DNA of 64,000 nucleotides from the NCBI RefSeq assembly GCF_024707545.1, contig NZ_CP062229.1, forward strand, positions 6,429,501 through 6,493,500, given 5' to 3'. This document shows, piece after piece, positions 34,689-44,409 of the stretch. The notes beneath the pieces were generated by a model, which made no database searches, was not told the origin of the DNA, and saw only the letters and a program-made list of their open reading frames with translations. The position numbers and the translations under genes are program-made. The first letter of the stretch is position 1. Every line of letters starts with the position of its first letter. Origin of the DNA: Mesorhizobium onobrychidis. Lineage in GTDB: Bacteria > Pseudomonadota > Alphaproteobacteria > Rhizobiales > Rhizobiaceae.

Positions 34689-36148
34689 CTGACCACTCCT
34701 TCCGCCAGGGTGAGAAAATAGCCGGGGAAAATACCCATCGACACCGACAGGATCGCGGTCGCGACCAGCGGGATCGTCACCATCGGAATTTCACGGACCG
34801 TCGCCGGACTTTCCTGTGTCTCCGTCCCGAAAAAAGCGACATAGCTGACCGGCAGGAAGTAGGCGGCGTTCAGGACCGAGCTCACCAAGAGCACGACCAG
34901 GAACGCAATCTCCCCCGCCTCCACCGAGCCCAGCGCCAGATACCACTTGCTGACGAAGCCCGCGGTCGGCGGCACCCCGATCATGCTGAGCGAGGCCACG
35001 AAGAACGCGCCCATCGTCCAGGGCAGCCTGCGGCCGATGCCGGCCATGTCGCTGATGTTCCGCTTGCCGGACGCGCAATAGATCGACCCGGCGCAGAAAA
35101 AGAGCGTGATCTTGGAGAACGCATGCGCCGCAATGTGGATGATCCCGCCGACCATCGCGACCGGCGACAGCAGGACCGCGCCCAGCACGATGTAGGAGAG
35201 CTGGCTGACCGTCGAATAGGCGAGCCGCGCCTTCAGGTCGTCCCGCGTCAGGGCGTAGATGGACGCCATCAGGATGGTGAACGAGACCAGATAGGCCGTT
35301 GCGATGCCGAGCCCCAGCCCGTCCACCAGCCCCGTGCCGAAGACATGGAACACCACCCGCAGCACGCAGAACACGCCCATCTTGACCACGGCCACCGCAT
35401 GCAAGAGTGCGCTGACCGGTGTCGGCGCGACCATCGCGGCAGGCAGCCAGGCGTGCATCGGCATCACCGCGGCCTTGGCGAAGCCGAACAGATAGCAGAA
35501 GTAGACCACGGTCAGCAGCGCCGGCGAGGCATCGACCCCGGCCAGCAGCCCGCCTGGCACGAAGTCGAGCGACCCCGCCAGATGGTAGGTCAGCGCCAGC
35601 GCGGCGAGAAGCACGCTTTTCGACGCCCCCATCAAATAGACGAGGTACTTGCGGCTACCCGTCCATCCCTCTTCGTCCTCGTGGTGATAGACGAGCGGAT
35701 AGGTAACGAGGCTGAGCACCTCGTAGAAGATCACCAGCGTGAACAGATTGGCGGCGAAGGCGCCCCCGACGGCCGCCGCGAGACTGGCGGCGAAGCAGGC
35801 GAAGAACCGGGTCTGCGCGTGCTCGTTCAAGTGGCGCATGTAGCCGATGGAATAGATCGCCGCCACGATCCACAAGAGCGACGAGACGGTGGCAAACACC
35901 ATGCCGAGCGCATCGACCCGGAAAGCGAAGTCGATCCCCGGCAGAATCTCGAACAGGCGCAAATCGAACGTGCCGCCGGCCAGCACCGTGGGTGCCATCG
36001 AGGCGACAATTGCGAACATGGCGATCGCGGCCAAGGGCGAGACGAGATCGCGGAGTTTCTCGCGGTTGTTCAGAACGAGAACTGCAAGGGCCGCCAGTCC
36101 TGCGACGGCGACGGCAAGCAGCGGCCGGATCGATATCACCGGGTCCAA
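34685..36148 (-). CDS. Additional MrpD-like antiporter subunit
   Basis: A 487-residue protein of the monovalent cation/proton antiporter D family with the family glutamate (FTLVIFYEVLSLVTYPLVYH), the lysine helix (FGFAKAAVMPMHAWLPAAMV), and DDLKARLAYSTVSQLSYIVLG. It is closer to MrpD than to NuoL, M or N. Together with the NuoL/MrpD hybrid, NuoM and NuoN it raises the number of antiporter-like subunits to four. No MrpA, B, C, E, F or G genes are nearby, so it is better seen as part of complex I than of a separate Mrp antiporter. Confidence 0.88.
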   Translation of the reverse strand: MDPVISIRPLLAVAVAGLAALAVLVLNNREKLRDLVSPLAAIAMFAIVASMAPTVLAGGTFDLRLFEILPGIDFAFRVDALGMVFATVSSLLWIVAAIYSIGYMRHLNEHAQTRFFACFAASLAAAVGGAFAANLFTLVIFYEVLSLVTYPLVYHHEDEEGWTGSRKYLVYLMGASKSVLLAALALTYHLAGSLDFVPGGLLAGVDASPALLTVVYFCYLFGFAKAAVMPMHAWLPAAMVAPTPVSALLHAVAVVKMGVFCVLRVVFHVFGTGLVDGLGLGIATAYLVSFTILMASIYALTRDDLKARLAYSTVSQLSYIVLGAVLLSPVAMVGGIIHIAAHAFSKITLFFCAGSIYCASGKRNISDMAGIGRRLPWTMGAFFVASLSMIGVPPTAGFVSKWYLALGSVEAGEIAFLVVLLVSSVLNAAYFLPVSYVAFFGTETQESPATVREIPMVTIPLVATAILSVSMGIFPGYFLTLAEGVVR

Positions 36149-36152
36149 GCCG

Positions 36153-36458
36153 CTATCCTTTCATCATGGTCACGTCGTCGACCTTGAGGGTGGATTTGTT
36201 CCTCACGAGGGCGACCAGAATCCCGAGGGCGACCGCAACCTCCGCCGCGGTGATTGCGATGACGAAGATCGCGAAGATCTGCCCGCGGAAATCGTCGTAG
36301 TAACGCCCGAAAGCGATGAAATTGATGTTGACCGAGTTGAGCAGCAACTCCAGCGACATCAGCACGACCAGGATATTGCGCCTGAGCAGCACGCCCGCCG
36401 CTCCGATCACGAACAGGACCACTCCGAGCAAAATATACCACCAGAGCGGAACCATCAC
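36153..36458 (-). CDS. nuoK: NADH-quinone oxidoreductase subunit K
   Basis: A 101-residue three-helix subunit with the two conserved membrane glutamates, one in [18 protein letters not shown] and one in [19 protein letters not shown]. It sits between nuoJ (4-bp overlap) and the MrpD-like gene (4-bp gap). The N-terminus ([16 protein letters not shown]) is normal; the tail [14 protein letters not shown] is slightly extended. Confidence 0.94.
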   Translation of the reverse strand: MMVPLWWYILLGVVLFVIGAAGVLLRRNILVVLMSLELLLNSVNINFIAFGRYYDDFRGQIFAIFVIAITAAEVAVALGILVALVRNKSTLKVDDVTMMKG

Positions 36459-36955
36459 CCCTGCTCCTTCCGCGCCAGCACGATGGCGCCGACCAGGGCC
36501 GCCAGCAGGATCACGGAGGCGGCTTCAAACGGTAGGAGATAGTCGGCGAAAAGTGTCATGCTGAGCTGCCTGATCTGATCGCCGCCGCGCATCGCGACGG
36601 GCTCCGTGACCGAAAAGCGGTCGCTCCAGAGCACCAGTACAAGCATCTCGACCCCAAGCAGGACGAGCAGCACCAGAGCCGGCAGGTTGCTGCCCGGCAA
36701 GAACCGCTGCAACACCGCTTCGCGCACATCGATCATCATGATCACGAACAGGAACAGGACCATGATTGCGCCGACATAGACGAAGATCTGGATGACAGCG
36801 AGCAACGGTGCCTCGAGCAAGACGAAGATTGCCGAGATCTGCAGGAAACACGCCATCAGCGCCAATGCGCTGTGAACCGGATTCCGCGCCAGGACCACGG
36901 TCAGTGCCGTGATCACGGACGCCGCAGCGAACAGAAGAAAGAACGCCTGATCCAT
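36455..36955 (-). CDS. nuoJ: NADH-quinone oxidoreductase subunit J
   Basis: A 166-residue five-helix subunit with [20 protein letters not shown] and the pi-bulge helix motif [19 protein letters not shown]. The ATG at 36955 has GGAGGG upstream; an in-frame start at 36994 would add an Arg/Gly-rich lead not seen in the family. It is the first gene of the long minus-strand operon, so its promoter should lie in 36956-37240. No FixK-type box is evident there. Confidence 0.93.
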   Translation of the reverse strand: MDQAFFLLFAAASVITALTVVLARNPVHSALALMACFLQISAIFVLLEAPLLAVIQIFVYVGAIMVLFLFVIMMIDVREAVLQRFLPGSNLPALVLLVLLGVEMLVLVLWSDRFSVTEPVAMRGGDQIRQLSMTLFADYLLPFEAASVILLAALVGAIVLARKEQG

Positions 36956-37241
36956 CGACGCCGACCCTCCGCCGCGATCTGTCACTCGGCGCAAGACGGC
37001 CGAGTTTGAGATAGCTGCGCACTTCAGATGCGTCTACAAATTGTGCCCTAGTATCGGATTTTTCTCAAGATTACATGGTTTGTCGCTACGTTATGCCCAA
37101 GTCTCAGTATCTGATACGGTGTGCGATCCCGCAGCCTGCTTATCCGTTATTCAGGCTGCCGAAGGAGGTTCGGCACGGGATCAGAAACCCTGAAAACCTG
37201 AAAAAAGGACGTCGCGGCCAGACGGCGGGCCTTTGGCGAGC

Positions 37242-37673
37242 TTACCCCGCCCAGATGTAGTGAATAATCTCTTCGGCCTCGTGCTCGACCTCCTCGATGC
37301 GCTTCTTCACCACGTCGCCGATCGAGACGATGCCGTCCAGTTGGCCGTTCTTCACCACGGGCAGGTGGCGGAAGCGGCCTGTGGTCATGATCTCCATGAC
37401 CTGGTTGATCGTGTGGTTCTCGGTGCAGAGCTTGACCTTGGCGGTCATTGCGTGACGGACACTCTGCTCCAGCGCCGCAGCCCCATGCTTGTCCAAGGCG
37501 CAGACGACGTCGCGCTCGGACACGATGCCGACCACCTTGCGATCGCCATTGGTAACGACCAGTGCGCCGATCCTGTGCTCGGCGAGCCTGTTGATCGCCA
37601 CGGCGAGCGCCTCGTTCGGGCCGATCGTCTCGACGGCTCGACCCTTGTCCTCGAGAATCGCTTTGACGTTCAT
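37242..37673 (-). CDS. CBS-domain-pair protein
   Basis: A 143-residue protein with two CBS motifs (AVETIGPNEALAVAINRLAE, IGALVVTNGDRKVVGIVSER and MTAKVKLCTENHTINQVMEI, RHLPVVKNGQLDGIVSIGDV) and a helical acidic tail (KRIEEVEHEAEEIIHYIWAG). The GTG/ATG choice is settled by CTTGGAGGAAGCC directly before the ATG at 37673. It lies about 290 bp downstream of the nuoJ start region in the opposite sense of position, that is, upstream of the nuo operon and on the same strand. Single-gene unit; a role in sensing adenylate or NAD(H) state is plausible from the family only. Confidence 0.9.
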   Translation of the reverse strand: MNVKAILEDKGRAVETIGPNEALAVAINRLAEHRIGALVVTNGDRKVVGIVSERDVVCALDKHGAAALEQSVRHAMTAKVKLCTENHTINQVMEIMTTGRFRHLPVVKNGQLDGIVSIGDVVKKRIEEVEHEAEEIIHYIWAG

Positions 37674-37989
37674 GGCTTCCTCCAAGCGTTGCTACGCTCC
37701 AGCCGTCCGCCCCGTCTCCCTCTCGGTGCATTTCTGCCCATCGTGCGCCGCGCGCCTTCATATTTCAAGTCCGACTTGCGTGCTCAGGCGCCAGTGCTTC
37801 CTGGCGGTAGGCCTTCATGATTGGCTCACACAAACCGCCGCCTGCTACAGGGGTCGCCGTGCCGTCGCCGATGCTCATCGATCAGCCGAGAGCGCCGTCA
37901 CGGATTCCGCGGAAGCCAATTCCGTCGGGCTCAGGGGCGCATGCCTGGTTCCCTCTAAACGCATGCCGCTCTCGTCTATTTCTTGCAGG
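37674..37989. other. Intergenic region, no supported gene
   Basis: Upstream of the CBS gene. Frames here are short and arginine/serine-rich; nothing recognisable was found. The CBS gene's promoter must lie at the left edge. Confidence 0.4.
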
Positions 37990-38235
37990 CGTCCCTGAAC
38001 CCCAGGCGGCGTGCAGGTGCCGTTCAGCGTCGCGTGCGGCGATTTTGGTAAGCGGCGCGAGGATCGAACTTTCGCTCTTCAGAGCGATATCACTCAGCGA
38101 GATGAGGCCCGTCGTCCGCTTCTACCGGTTGAGCACTGAAAGGTGATGAGCCTGGCGCTCTTGCATTTGTTCAAGCGCCTGCTCCAGGGGCTGGCCCTCG
38201 AAACAGAAGAATATGCCGGGCGACATCACAGCGTC
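37990..38235 (-). pseudogene. Degenerate CBS-domain protein fragment
   Basis: Read on the minus strand from about 38235: VMSPGIFFCFEGQPLEQALE, QMQERQAHHLSVLNR, an in-frame TAG, then KRTTGLISLSDIALKSE. This is one CBS motif of the type found in the neighbouring proteins, interrupted by a stop and with no recognisable first motif upstream. It is a remnant of another CBS gene next to the intact one. Confidence 0.7.
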
Positions 38236-38430
38236 GGACGCGAAACCTTCGTGGTAAACATCCGGGTCGATCGAGTGGACGGTGGAATCACTATGGCGGG
38301 CGTTACTGTGACAAGACGATCAGGATCGTCATTGATCATGTGCGGCAGATGAGCTTCCGCACCGCCGAAGATCCTACGCTAATCTACTCAAAAACAGCCG
38401 CTTCGCCGAATTTATTAGGTCTTTCCCGTC

Positions 38431-38665
38431 ATTCCCACTCGATTGTTTCATCCCACGATAACCGACTGATTTTGAATGGCAATTTAGTTTTACTCAACAC
38501 AGGTACCGGCAGAGGTGCCGTCAAAAATCTGGGCTTTTGATTTCATTGACGAATTTCCGCTTTTCGGGAAATCCATGCTTTCACGCACTATCGATAGGAT
38601 CGGTCGAGATCTTTTTTCCGCAGACTGGAACAGATCCTTTGGCAGCGGTGCGAAAAATACCGTCA
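38431..38665. mobile_element. Attachment-like site A: 3'-guaA-type core plus flanking arm
   Basis: ATTCCCACTCGATTGTT (38431-38447) read on the minus strand encodes T-I-E-W-E plus a stop (TGA, completed by the preceding base), which is the C-terminus of GMP synthase GuaA; the 3' end of guaA is a known integration target of Mesorhizobium integrative elements. No guaA gene is attached, so this is a core copy as in attL/attR or a tandem-insertion junction. The next about 230 bp are AT-rich and related to the flank of site B, and both carry TACCGTCA at nearly the same distance (38658-38665 here). Confidence 0.6.
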
Positions 38666-38938
38666 TTCTTTGACCGATCTACGTCGGCAGCAAAAGGCAT
38701 TCCGTTGCCATTTTGCGTTCCAATGCGCGGAAGCGCGTCCAGTGCCAGCCTCCCCTTGGCGCAGCGCTGTCGTTATGCAGGCTCAAATCGCAAACCTGGT
38801 TGGTCGAAGCCTCTTTCGGACAGATCGGGACCTCACCCGTCGTTCCGTGGTGAGCGTTGACGGGCAGCGTACGGCAGTTCACTTTTCGCTCGGCTTGCCC
38901 CATTCGAGCACCTTCACATCGGAATCCCATCGAATCCT
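38666..38938. other. Leader of nadQ, no gene seen
   Basis: About 270 bp between site A and the nadQ start, with no coding signature. It probably contains the nadQ promoter. Confidence 0.4.
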
Positions 38939-39904
38939 ATGCAAGACAAGACAACTCAGGCGACAACACAGGCAGCAAGGAACAACCGGGGCCAGGCCGT
39001 CAGTGCCGACCTGATCGCTGTTGTTATTGCCGTGACCAGCGGCGAACCACGCGTCTTGACCATCGAGCAGGCGGGAGCGTTGCCGTCCGGACCTTTTGAA
39101 CTCGACCATCGTTCCTTGCAGTCGGGTCTGAGGGCATGGGTAGAGCGGCACACCGGTCACCCGTTGGGCTATATCGAACAGCTCTATACCTTCGCCGACC
39201 GAGACCGGATCGGCAATGAGCGCGTGCAGATCTCGATCAGTTATCTCGGCCTGACGCGGGAAGAGGAGACCGAAAGGTCTCCAACGCATGGCTGGCGAGG
39301 TTGGTACGACTATTTTCCGTGGGAAGATCACCGTGCGGACGTGCCTCCGATCCTGCCCGATATCCTCATACCCCGACTTTTGACCTGGGCCAGCGAAGCC
39401 GAAGACCCGAACATGCGTCACGATCGCCGGCAGCGCGTGGCATATGCCTTCGGTCTCGATGATCGCGACTGGAACGAAGAACTTGTCCTGCAGCGATACG
39501 AACTGCTCTATGAAGCCGCGCTGGTGGCGGAGGCCACACGCGGCCGGGACAACGGCAGTCCGCTGGCCATTCCCGGTCGTCCGATGATTGCCGATCACCG
39601 CCGCATTCTGGCGACGGGGATCGCCAGGCTTCGAACCAAGATCAAATACCGCCCCGTCGTGTTCGAGCTGATGCCGCCGGCATTCACGCTGCTGCAATTG
39701 CAGCGCACCGTTGAAGCGCTCGCCGGCAGGCTCGTGCACAAGCAGAACTTCCGGCGTCTTATCGAACAGCAGGACCTCGTCGAGGAGACAGGCGAGACGA
39801 TGTCGGACACAGGCGGGCGCCCGGCGAAGCGCTTCCGTTTCCGCCAGACGGTACTGGCGGAACGCGCCGTCGCAGGGACGAAATTGCCGCTTTCACGCGC
39901 TTGA
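38939..39904 (+). CDS. nadQ: NadQ/NrtR-type NAD biosynthesis regulator (Nudix-like domain plus winged helix)
   Basis: A 321-residue protein. Residues 20-180 resemble a Nudix fold without a clear catalytic Nudix box (VSADLIAVVIAVTSGEPRVL, HPLGYIEQLYTFADRDR, ERVQISISYLGLTREE). Residues 220-310 form a winged helix ending in NFRRLIEQQDLVEETGE and GRPAKRFRFRQTVLAERA, as in NrtR/NadQ repressors. Such proteins sense an NAD-pathway metabolite and repress nadABC. It sits directly upstream of nadA with two operator-like repeats in the 64-bp gap, which supports nadQ over other names. The ATG lacks a strong ribosome binding site. Confidence 0.82.
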   Translation: MQDKTTQATTQAARNNRGQAVSADLIAVVIAVTSGEPRVLTIEQAGALPSGPFELDHRSLQSGLRAWVERHTGHPLGYIEQLYTFADRDRIGNERVQISISYLGLTREEETERSPTHGWRGWYDYFPWEDHRADVPPILPDILIPRLLTWASEAEDPNMRHDRRQRVAYAFGLDDRDWNEELVLQRYELLYEAALVAEATRGRDNGSPLAIPGRPMIADHRRILATGIARLRTKIKYRPVVFELMPPAFTLLQLQRTVEALAGRLVHKQNFRRLIEQQDLVEETGETMSDTGGRPAKRFRFRQTVLAERAVAGTKLPLSRA

Positions 39905-39959
39905 CATTCCTTATGCTCAAGTTAAGCATATGCCTCAGTTATACTCAATAGGAGCATAA
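39900..39959 (+). promoter_or_regulatory. nadA promoter with two operator-like inverted repeats
   Basis: CTTGACA overlaps the nadQ stop codon (39900-39906) as a strong -35, with a -10-like GCATAT about 20 bp on. Two inverted repeats follow in tandem: TATGCTCAAGTTAAGCATA (39912-39930), and TTATACTC...GAGCATAA (39939-39959). Both share TAT(G/A)CTCAA. The first covers the spacer and -10, the place expected for a repressor such as the adjacent NadQ. Confidence 0.65.
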
Positions 39960-39968
39960 GAACCAGGC

Positions 39969-40943
39969 ATGCTCAACGCCTCTACGCGCACGGCCGCGCT
40001 CTATGACCGCGTGCGGCGGGTCATCCCGCCCATCGAATGGCCGGCCTTCGCCAGCGATATCGATGCCATTCTCGATTTGAAGCAGCAGCGAAACGCGGTC
40101 ATCCTGGCGCATAATTATCAGACGCCGGAGATCTTCCACTGCGTCGCCGATATCGTCGGCGACAGCCTGGCGCTTGCCCGCAAGGCGATGTCGACCGAGG
40201 CGGATGTCATTGTGCTGGCTGGCGTGCATTTCATGGCCGAGACGGCGAAGCTGCTCAATCCGCAAAAGACGGTGCTCATCCCCGACTTGCACGCAGGCTG
40301 TTCGTTGGCGGACTCCATTACCGCCGAGGACATCCGCTTGCTGAGGCAACGCTATCCGGGCGTGCCCGTTGTCAGCTATGTCAACACGTCGGCCGAAGTG
40401 AAAGCTGAGTCCGACATCTGCTGTACCTCCGGCAATGCGAAGGCCGTCGTCGAGTCGCTGGGCGTTCCCCGGGTGATCATGCTGCCGGACGAGTATCTGG
40501 CCCAGAACATCGCCGCGCAGACCGACGTTGAGATCATCGCCTGGAAAGGGCATTGCGAGGTGCATGAGCGCTTTACGCCAGCCGACATCCGTGAGTTGCG
40601 CGAAAGCCATCCAGGTGTGACTGTGCTCGCGCATCCCGAATGCCCGCCCGACGTGGTGGCCGAGGCCGATTTTTCTGGTTCGACCGCTGCCATGTCCGAC
40701 TATGTCGAAAGGCAAAGACCGCCCCGTGTCGTGCTGATGACCGAGTGCTCGATGAGCGACAATGTCGCTCTCCAGCACCCCGAGGTCGAATTCATCCGGC
40801 CCTGCAATCTGTGCCCGCACATGAAGCGGATCACGCTCGCCAATATCCGCGCCGCGCTCGAGCAGAACCGCAATGTCGTAACCATCGAGCCCGGGATCGT
40901 CCGGCGCGCGCGGCTTGCCGTCGAGAGGATGCTTGCCGTATGA
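39969..40943 (+). CDS. nadA: Quinolinate synthase A
   Basis: A 324-residue [4Fe-4S] enzyme that condenses iminoaspartate and dihydroxyacetone phosphate to quinolinate. It has the characteristic [21 protein letters not shown] near residue 43, the Fe-S cysteine regions [28 protein letters not shown] and [15 protein letters not shown], and [13 protein letters not shown]. The ATG lies 9 bp after the second operator repeat. The 3' end overlaps nadB by 4 bp. Confidence 0.96.
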   Translation: MLNASTRTAALYDRVRRVIPPIEWPAFASDIDAILDLKQQRNAVILAHNYQTPEIFHCVADIVGDSLALARKAMSTEADVIVLAGVHFMAETAKLLNPQKTVLIPDLHAGCSLADSITAEDIRLLRQRYPGVPVVSYVNTSAEVKAESDICCTSGNAKAVVESLGVPRVIMLPDEYLAQNIAAQTDVEIIAWKGHCEVHERFTPADIRELRESHPGVTVLAHPECPPDVVAEADFSGSTAAMSDYVERQRPPRVVLMTECSMSDNVALQHPEVEFIRPCNLCPHMKRITLANIRAALEQNRNVVTIEPGIVRRARLAVERMLAV

Positions 40944-42481
40944 ACGTGGACGTCCAATGTCTCGACGGCCTGCCGGTCATCATCGGCGGCGGCATAGCCG
41001 GCCTGATGACCGCGCTGCATCTGGCACCTGAGCCGGTGCTTCTCCTGTCCACGACGCCATTAGGTGCTGACGCCTCGAGCACGTGGGCACAAGGCGGTCT
41101 GGCCGCCAGTCTCGGCGACGACGACGATCCGGCACTGCACCTGGCCGACACGCTCGCCGCCGGCGATGGGCTCTGCGACAGGGACATGGCGAGTCGCATC
41201 CTCAACGCGGCGCCAGGCGCGATCGAGCGGCTTGCGGGCTTCGGGGTCCGCTTCGACCGCACGCTAAATGGGACATTGCGCCTCGGACTGGAGGCCGCGC
41301 ACAGCCGACGGCGCATCGTTCATGCTGGCGGCGACGGCAGCGGGCGCGAGGTCATGCGTGCCCTGGTCGCGGCCGTACGCTCGACGCCCACAATAGAGGT
41401 CGTCGAGGGCTTCGAAGCGCGTCGGCTGGCTGTGGAGGACGGCACAATCGCCGGTGTTCTGGCGCGCGGTCCGACAGGCCCGGTGTTCTTTGCCACGGGA
41501 TGCGTCGTCCTCGCCACCGGCGGGATTGGCGGGCTGTTCCACGACACGACAAACCCGCTCGCCAGTTGCGGTCAGGGCCTGGCGCTTGCGGCCCGGGCGG
41601 GAGCTGTGCTTGCCGATCTGGAATTCATCCAGTTCCACCCGACAGCGCTTGACGGGTCGAACCGCCCCATGACGCTCATCAGTGAGGCGGTTCGCGGCGA
41701 AGGCGCCATAATCGTCGACGAGACAGGCCGACGCTTCCTCGACGGCGGGCTGGGGGCGGAGCTTGCGCCGCGCGACATCGTCGCGCGCGCCGTATGGAGG
41801 CATCTTGCGAACGGCCATCTGGTTTTCCTCGACGTACGCGAAAAGCCGGGCGCGACATTCGCCCAGCAGTTCCCGACGATCGCATCGGCCTGCAGTAAGG
41901 CCGGCATTGATCCGGCACGTGATCTCATTCCCATCCGGCCGGCGCAGCACTACCACATTGGCGGTGTCGCCGTGGATCTGGCGGGGCGCACATCGATTCC
42001 TGGACTTTGGGCCTGCGGCGAAGTCGCCTCGACCGGGTTGCACGGCGCCAACCGGCTTGCCAGCAACTCGCTAACCGAGGCCGTCGTCTGCGCGCGCTGG
42101 GTTGCCGAGAGTGTGGCCGCCTCGCCTGGCGGCGGTGGAAAGCCAACGATGGCATCTGACCTGCCCGCGCCGGATCCAGGGCCGGTGCGTCCTCTCCTGT
42201 CGCGTGCCCTCGGCGTCACGCGGGATGGCGAAGGTTTGAAAGAGGCTGCGCGCGCTTTGCTGCGGCTTGCGCAGCGCCATGACGCGGCGTCCGATTCCGC
42301 CGCCGTCGGGTTGATGATCACCATTGCCGCTTTGCTGCGCCGCGAAAGCCGCGGCGCTCATTTCCGGACCGACTTTCCGAATCATGCGACCGTCGTCCGC
42401 CGCTCCCAAATCACGCTCGACGCGGCTATAGCCGCAGCGCGGGAACTCGCATCCTCCCCAACGCTGGAAAGCGTGCTGTGA
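40940..42481 (+). CDS. nadB: L-aspartate oxidase
   Basis: A 513-residue FAD enzyme oxidising L-aspartate to iminoaspartate. Motifs: the dinucleotide-binding [34 protein letters not shown], the succinate dehydrogenase/fumarate reductase family signature [21 protein letters not shown], and [20 protein letters not shown] followed by [24 protein letters not shown] overlap with nadA and 1-bp overlap with nadC show a coupled nadABC operon. Confidence 0.95.
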   Translation: MNVDVQCLDGLPVIIGGGIAGLMTALHLAPEPVLLLSTTPLGADASSTWAQGGLAASLGDDDDPALHLADTLAAGDGLCDRDMASRILNAAPGAIERLAGFGVRFDRTLNGTLRLGLEAAHSRRRIVHAGGDGSGREVMRALVAAVRSTPTIEVVEGFEARRLAVEDGTIAGVLARGPTGPVFFATGCVVLATGGIGGLFHDTTNPLASCGQGLALAARAGAVLADLEFIQFHPTALDGSNRPMTLISEAVRGEGAIIVDETGRRFLDGGLGAELAPRDIVARAVWRHLANGHLVFLDVREKPGATFAQQFPTIASACSKAGIDPARDLIPIRPAQHYHIGGVAVDLAGRTSIPGLWACGEVASTGLHGANRLASNSLTEAVVCARWVAESVAASPGGGGKPTMASDLPAPDPGPVRPLLSRALGVTRDGEGLKEAARALLRLAQRHDAASDSAAVGLMITIAALLRRESRGAHFRTDFPNHATVVRRSQITLDAAIAAARELASSPTLESVL

Positions 42482-43335
42482 TGAACCTCTCGCCACTTCC
42501 CGCAATCATGCTCGAGCCGCTGGTACGGGCAGCACTTCTCGAAGACCTTGGCAGAGCCGGTGACATCACCACTGATGCCATCGTGGCAAAGGAACACCAT
42601 GCGACGACCGTGCTTTCGGCACGCCAGCACGGGGTTGTCGCCGGGCTCGATCTGGCGATGCTCGCCTTCCGGCTGATCGACCAGACTGTCGAGATAAGGG
42701 TGGAGCGAGCGGACGGCAGCGAGGTCGAGCAAGGAGAGACCATTGCATCGGTGAGCGGCCCGGCGCGGGCGATTCTCACCGCGGAACGGACCGCGCTCAA
42801 TTTTCTCTGCCATCTGAGCGGCATTGCCACGGCGACGGCGTCGATCGTCGATGCGATACGCGGGCACAAGGCAAAAATCGTCTGCACTCGCAAGACGACA
42901 CCCGGCTTGCGGGCTGTCGAAAAATACGCCGTGCGCGCCGGTGGCGGCTCCAATCACCGCTTCGGCCTCGACGACGCGATCCTGATCAAGGACAACCACA
43001 TCGCCATCGCCGGCGGAATTCGCCCCGCAATAGAGCGCGCGCGAGGCAGCGTCGGCCATCTGGTCAAGATCGAAGTCGAGGTCGATACGCTGGCCCAGCT
43101 GGAAGAGGCCCTGGCCCTCGCCCCCGACGCCGTGCTGCTCGACAACATGTCGATCGACGAGTTGCACCAGGCTGTAGCATTGGTTGCGGGCCGATCGGTC
43201 ACCGAGGCGTCTGGCAGGATCACCGCCGCGATTGCGCCAGCCGTTGCCGCAACCGGTATCGATCTGATTTCCATCGGCTGGTTGACTCACAGCGCGCCGA
43301 TCCTCGATATCGGCCTCGACTACCGTGAGCCTTGA
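42481..43335 (+). CDS. nadC: Nicotinate-nucleotide pyrophosphorylase (quinolinate phosphoribosyltransferase)
   Basis: A 284-residue enzyme converting quinolinate and PRPP to nicotinate mononucleotide. Family segments: EDLGRAGDITTDAIV, ERTALNFLCHLSGIATAT, CTRKTTPGLRAVEKYAVRAG, NHRFGLDDAILIKDNHI, EVEVDTLAQLEEAL and LLDNMSIDELHQAV. I take the ATG at 42481, sharing its A with nadB's TGA; a GTG one codon earlier is also possible. It completes de novo NAD synthesis in this module. Confidence 0.96.
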   Translation: MNLSPLPAIMLEPLVRAALLEDLGRAGDITTDAIVAKEHHATTVLSARQHGVVAGLDLAMLAFRLIDQTVEIRVERADGSEVEQGETIASVSGPARAILTAERTALNFLCHLSGIATATASIVDAIRGHKAKIVCTRKTTPGLRAVEKYAVRAGGGSNHRFGLDDAILIKDNHIAIAGGIRPAIERARGSVGHLVKIEVEVDTLAQLEEALALAPDAVLLDNMSIDELHQAVALVAGRSVTEASGRITAAIAPAVAATGIDLISIGWLTHSAPILDIGLDYREP

Positions 43336-43401
43336 TCGTCGTACCCAGCTTCTCTCGACTGTGGTCCGCCATTTCAAAGGCGCCGCAACGCAAGGAACAG
43401 G

Positions 43402-44409
43402 ATGGAAATGCGCGCAGCAATTTCGGAAAAAACCATGCCTGAAGCTCAATCCTTCGACCACCACCGGATGTGGACCCTGGAAGAAGCCCAGGCGCTCCAC
43501 GACGTGCCTTTCAACGACCTGCTGTTTCAGGCGCAAACCGTTCACCGCCAGAATTTCGATCCCAACAAGGTCCAGCTCAGCCGGCTCCTCAGCATCAAGA
43601 CCGGCGGATGCCCGGAGGATTGCGGCTATTGCAGCCAGTCGGCGCATCACGAAAGCGGGTTGAAGGCGTCAAAGCTGATGGAGGTCATGCGCGTCATCGC
43701 CGAAGCGGCTAAGGCGCGTGACGCCGGCGCCACCCGCTATTGCATGGGTGCTGCCTGGCGAAACCCCAAGGCGCGCGACATGGATGCGGTAGTGGCGATG
43801 GTCGAGGGTGTGAAGGCGCTGGGCATGGAGACCTGCATGACGCTCGGCATGCTTGATCTTGAGCAAGCCGCTCGGCTGAAGCAGGCTGGCCTTGACTACT
43901 ACAACCACAACATCGATACGTCTGAACGCTACTATAGCGAGATCATCAGCACTCGCAGCTTTGCCGACCGGCTGGACACGCTCGCCAATGTCCGCGACAG
44001 CGGCATCAAGGTCTGCTGCGGCGGCATTGTCGGCATGGGTGAAGAGCCGGTGGACCGGATCGACATGCTGGTGACGCTGGCCAATCTGCCGGAGCATCCG
44101 GAAAGCGTTCCGATCAACATGCTGATCCCGATCGAGGGCACCCCGCTAGCCGAGGCCAGGCCGATCGAGCCGATTGAATTCGTGCGCGTGATCGCGCTGG
44201 CACGCATCATGATGCCGAAATCGCATGTCCGCCTTTCCGCCGGCCGCACCGCCATGACCGACGAGATGCAGGCGCTGTGCTTTTTTGCCGGCGCCAACTC
44301 GATCTTCGTCGGCGACACGCTGCTGACGGCGAACAATCCCGGCGAGGACAAGGATACGCTGCTATTCCGGCGTCTCGGCATCGAGCCGATGGAAATCGGC
44401 ACGCAATGA
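43402..44409 (+). CDS. bioB: Biotin synthase
   Basis: A 335-residue radical-SAM enzyme inserting sulfur into dethiobiotin. The radical-SAM cluster is [16 protein letters not shown]; further conserved parts are [39 protein letters not shown] and [16 protein letters not shown]. The start at 43402 has AAGGAACAGG upstream. The 66-bp gap after nadC contains no BioR box (TTATAGATAA-like), so the bio genes may be read through from nad. The 3' end overlaps bioF by 4 bp. Confidence 0.96.
   Translation: MEMRAAISEKTMPEAQSFDHHRMWTLEEAQALHDVPFNDLLFQAQTVHRQNFDPNKVQLSRLLSIKTGGCPEDCGYCSQSAHHESGLKASKLMEVMRVIAEAAKARDAGATRYCMGAAWRNPKARDMDAVVAMVEGVKALGMETCMTLGMLDLEQAARLKQAGLDYYNHNIDTSERYYSEIISTRSFADRLDTLANVRDSGIKVCCGGIVGMGEEPVDRIDMLVTLANLPEHPESVPINMLIPIEGTPLAEARPIEPIEFVRVIALARIMMPKSHVRLSAGRTAMTDEMQALCFFAGANSIFVGDTLLTANNPGEDKDTLLFRRLGIEPMEIGTQ

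Noticed and set aside
40640..40939. N-terminal extension of nadB
   Set aside because: The in-frame sequence upstream of 40940 is a shadow of nadA; the ATG in the ATGA overlap starts the FAD motif at the normal distance.
43336..43401. BioR operator before bioB
   Set aside because: No TTATAGATAA-like sequence occurs in the 66-bp gap.
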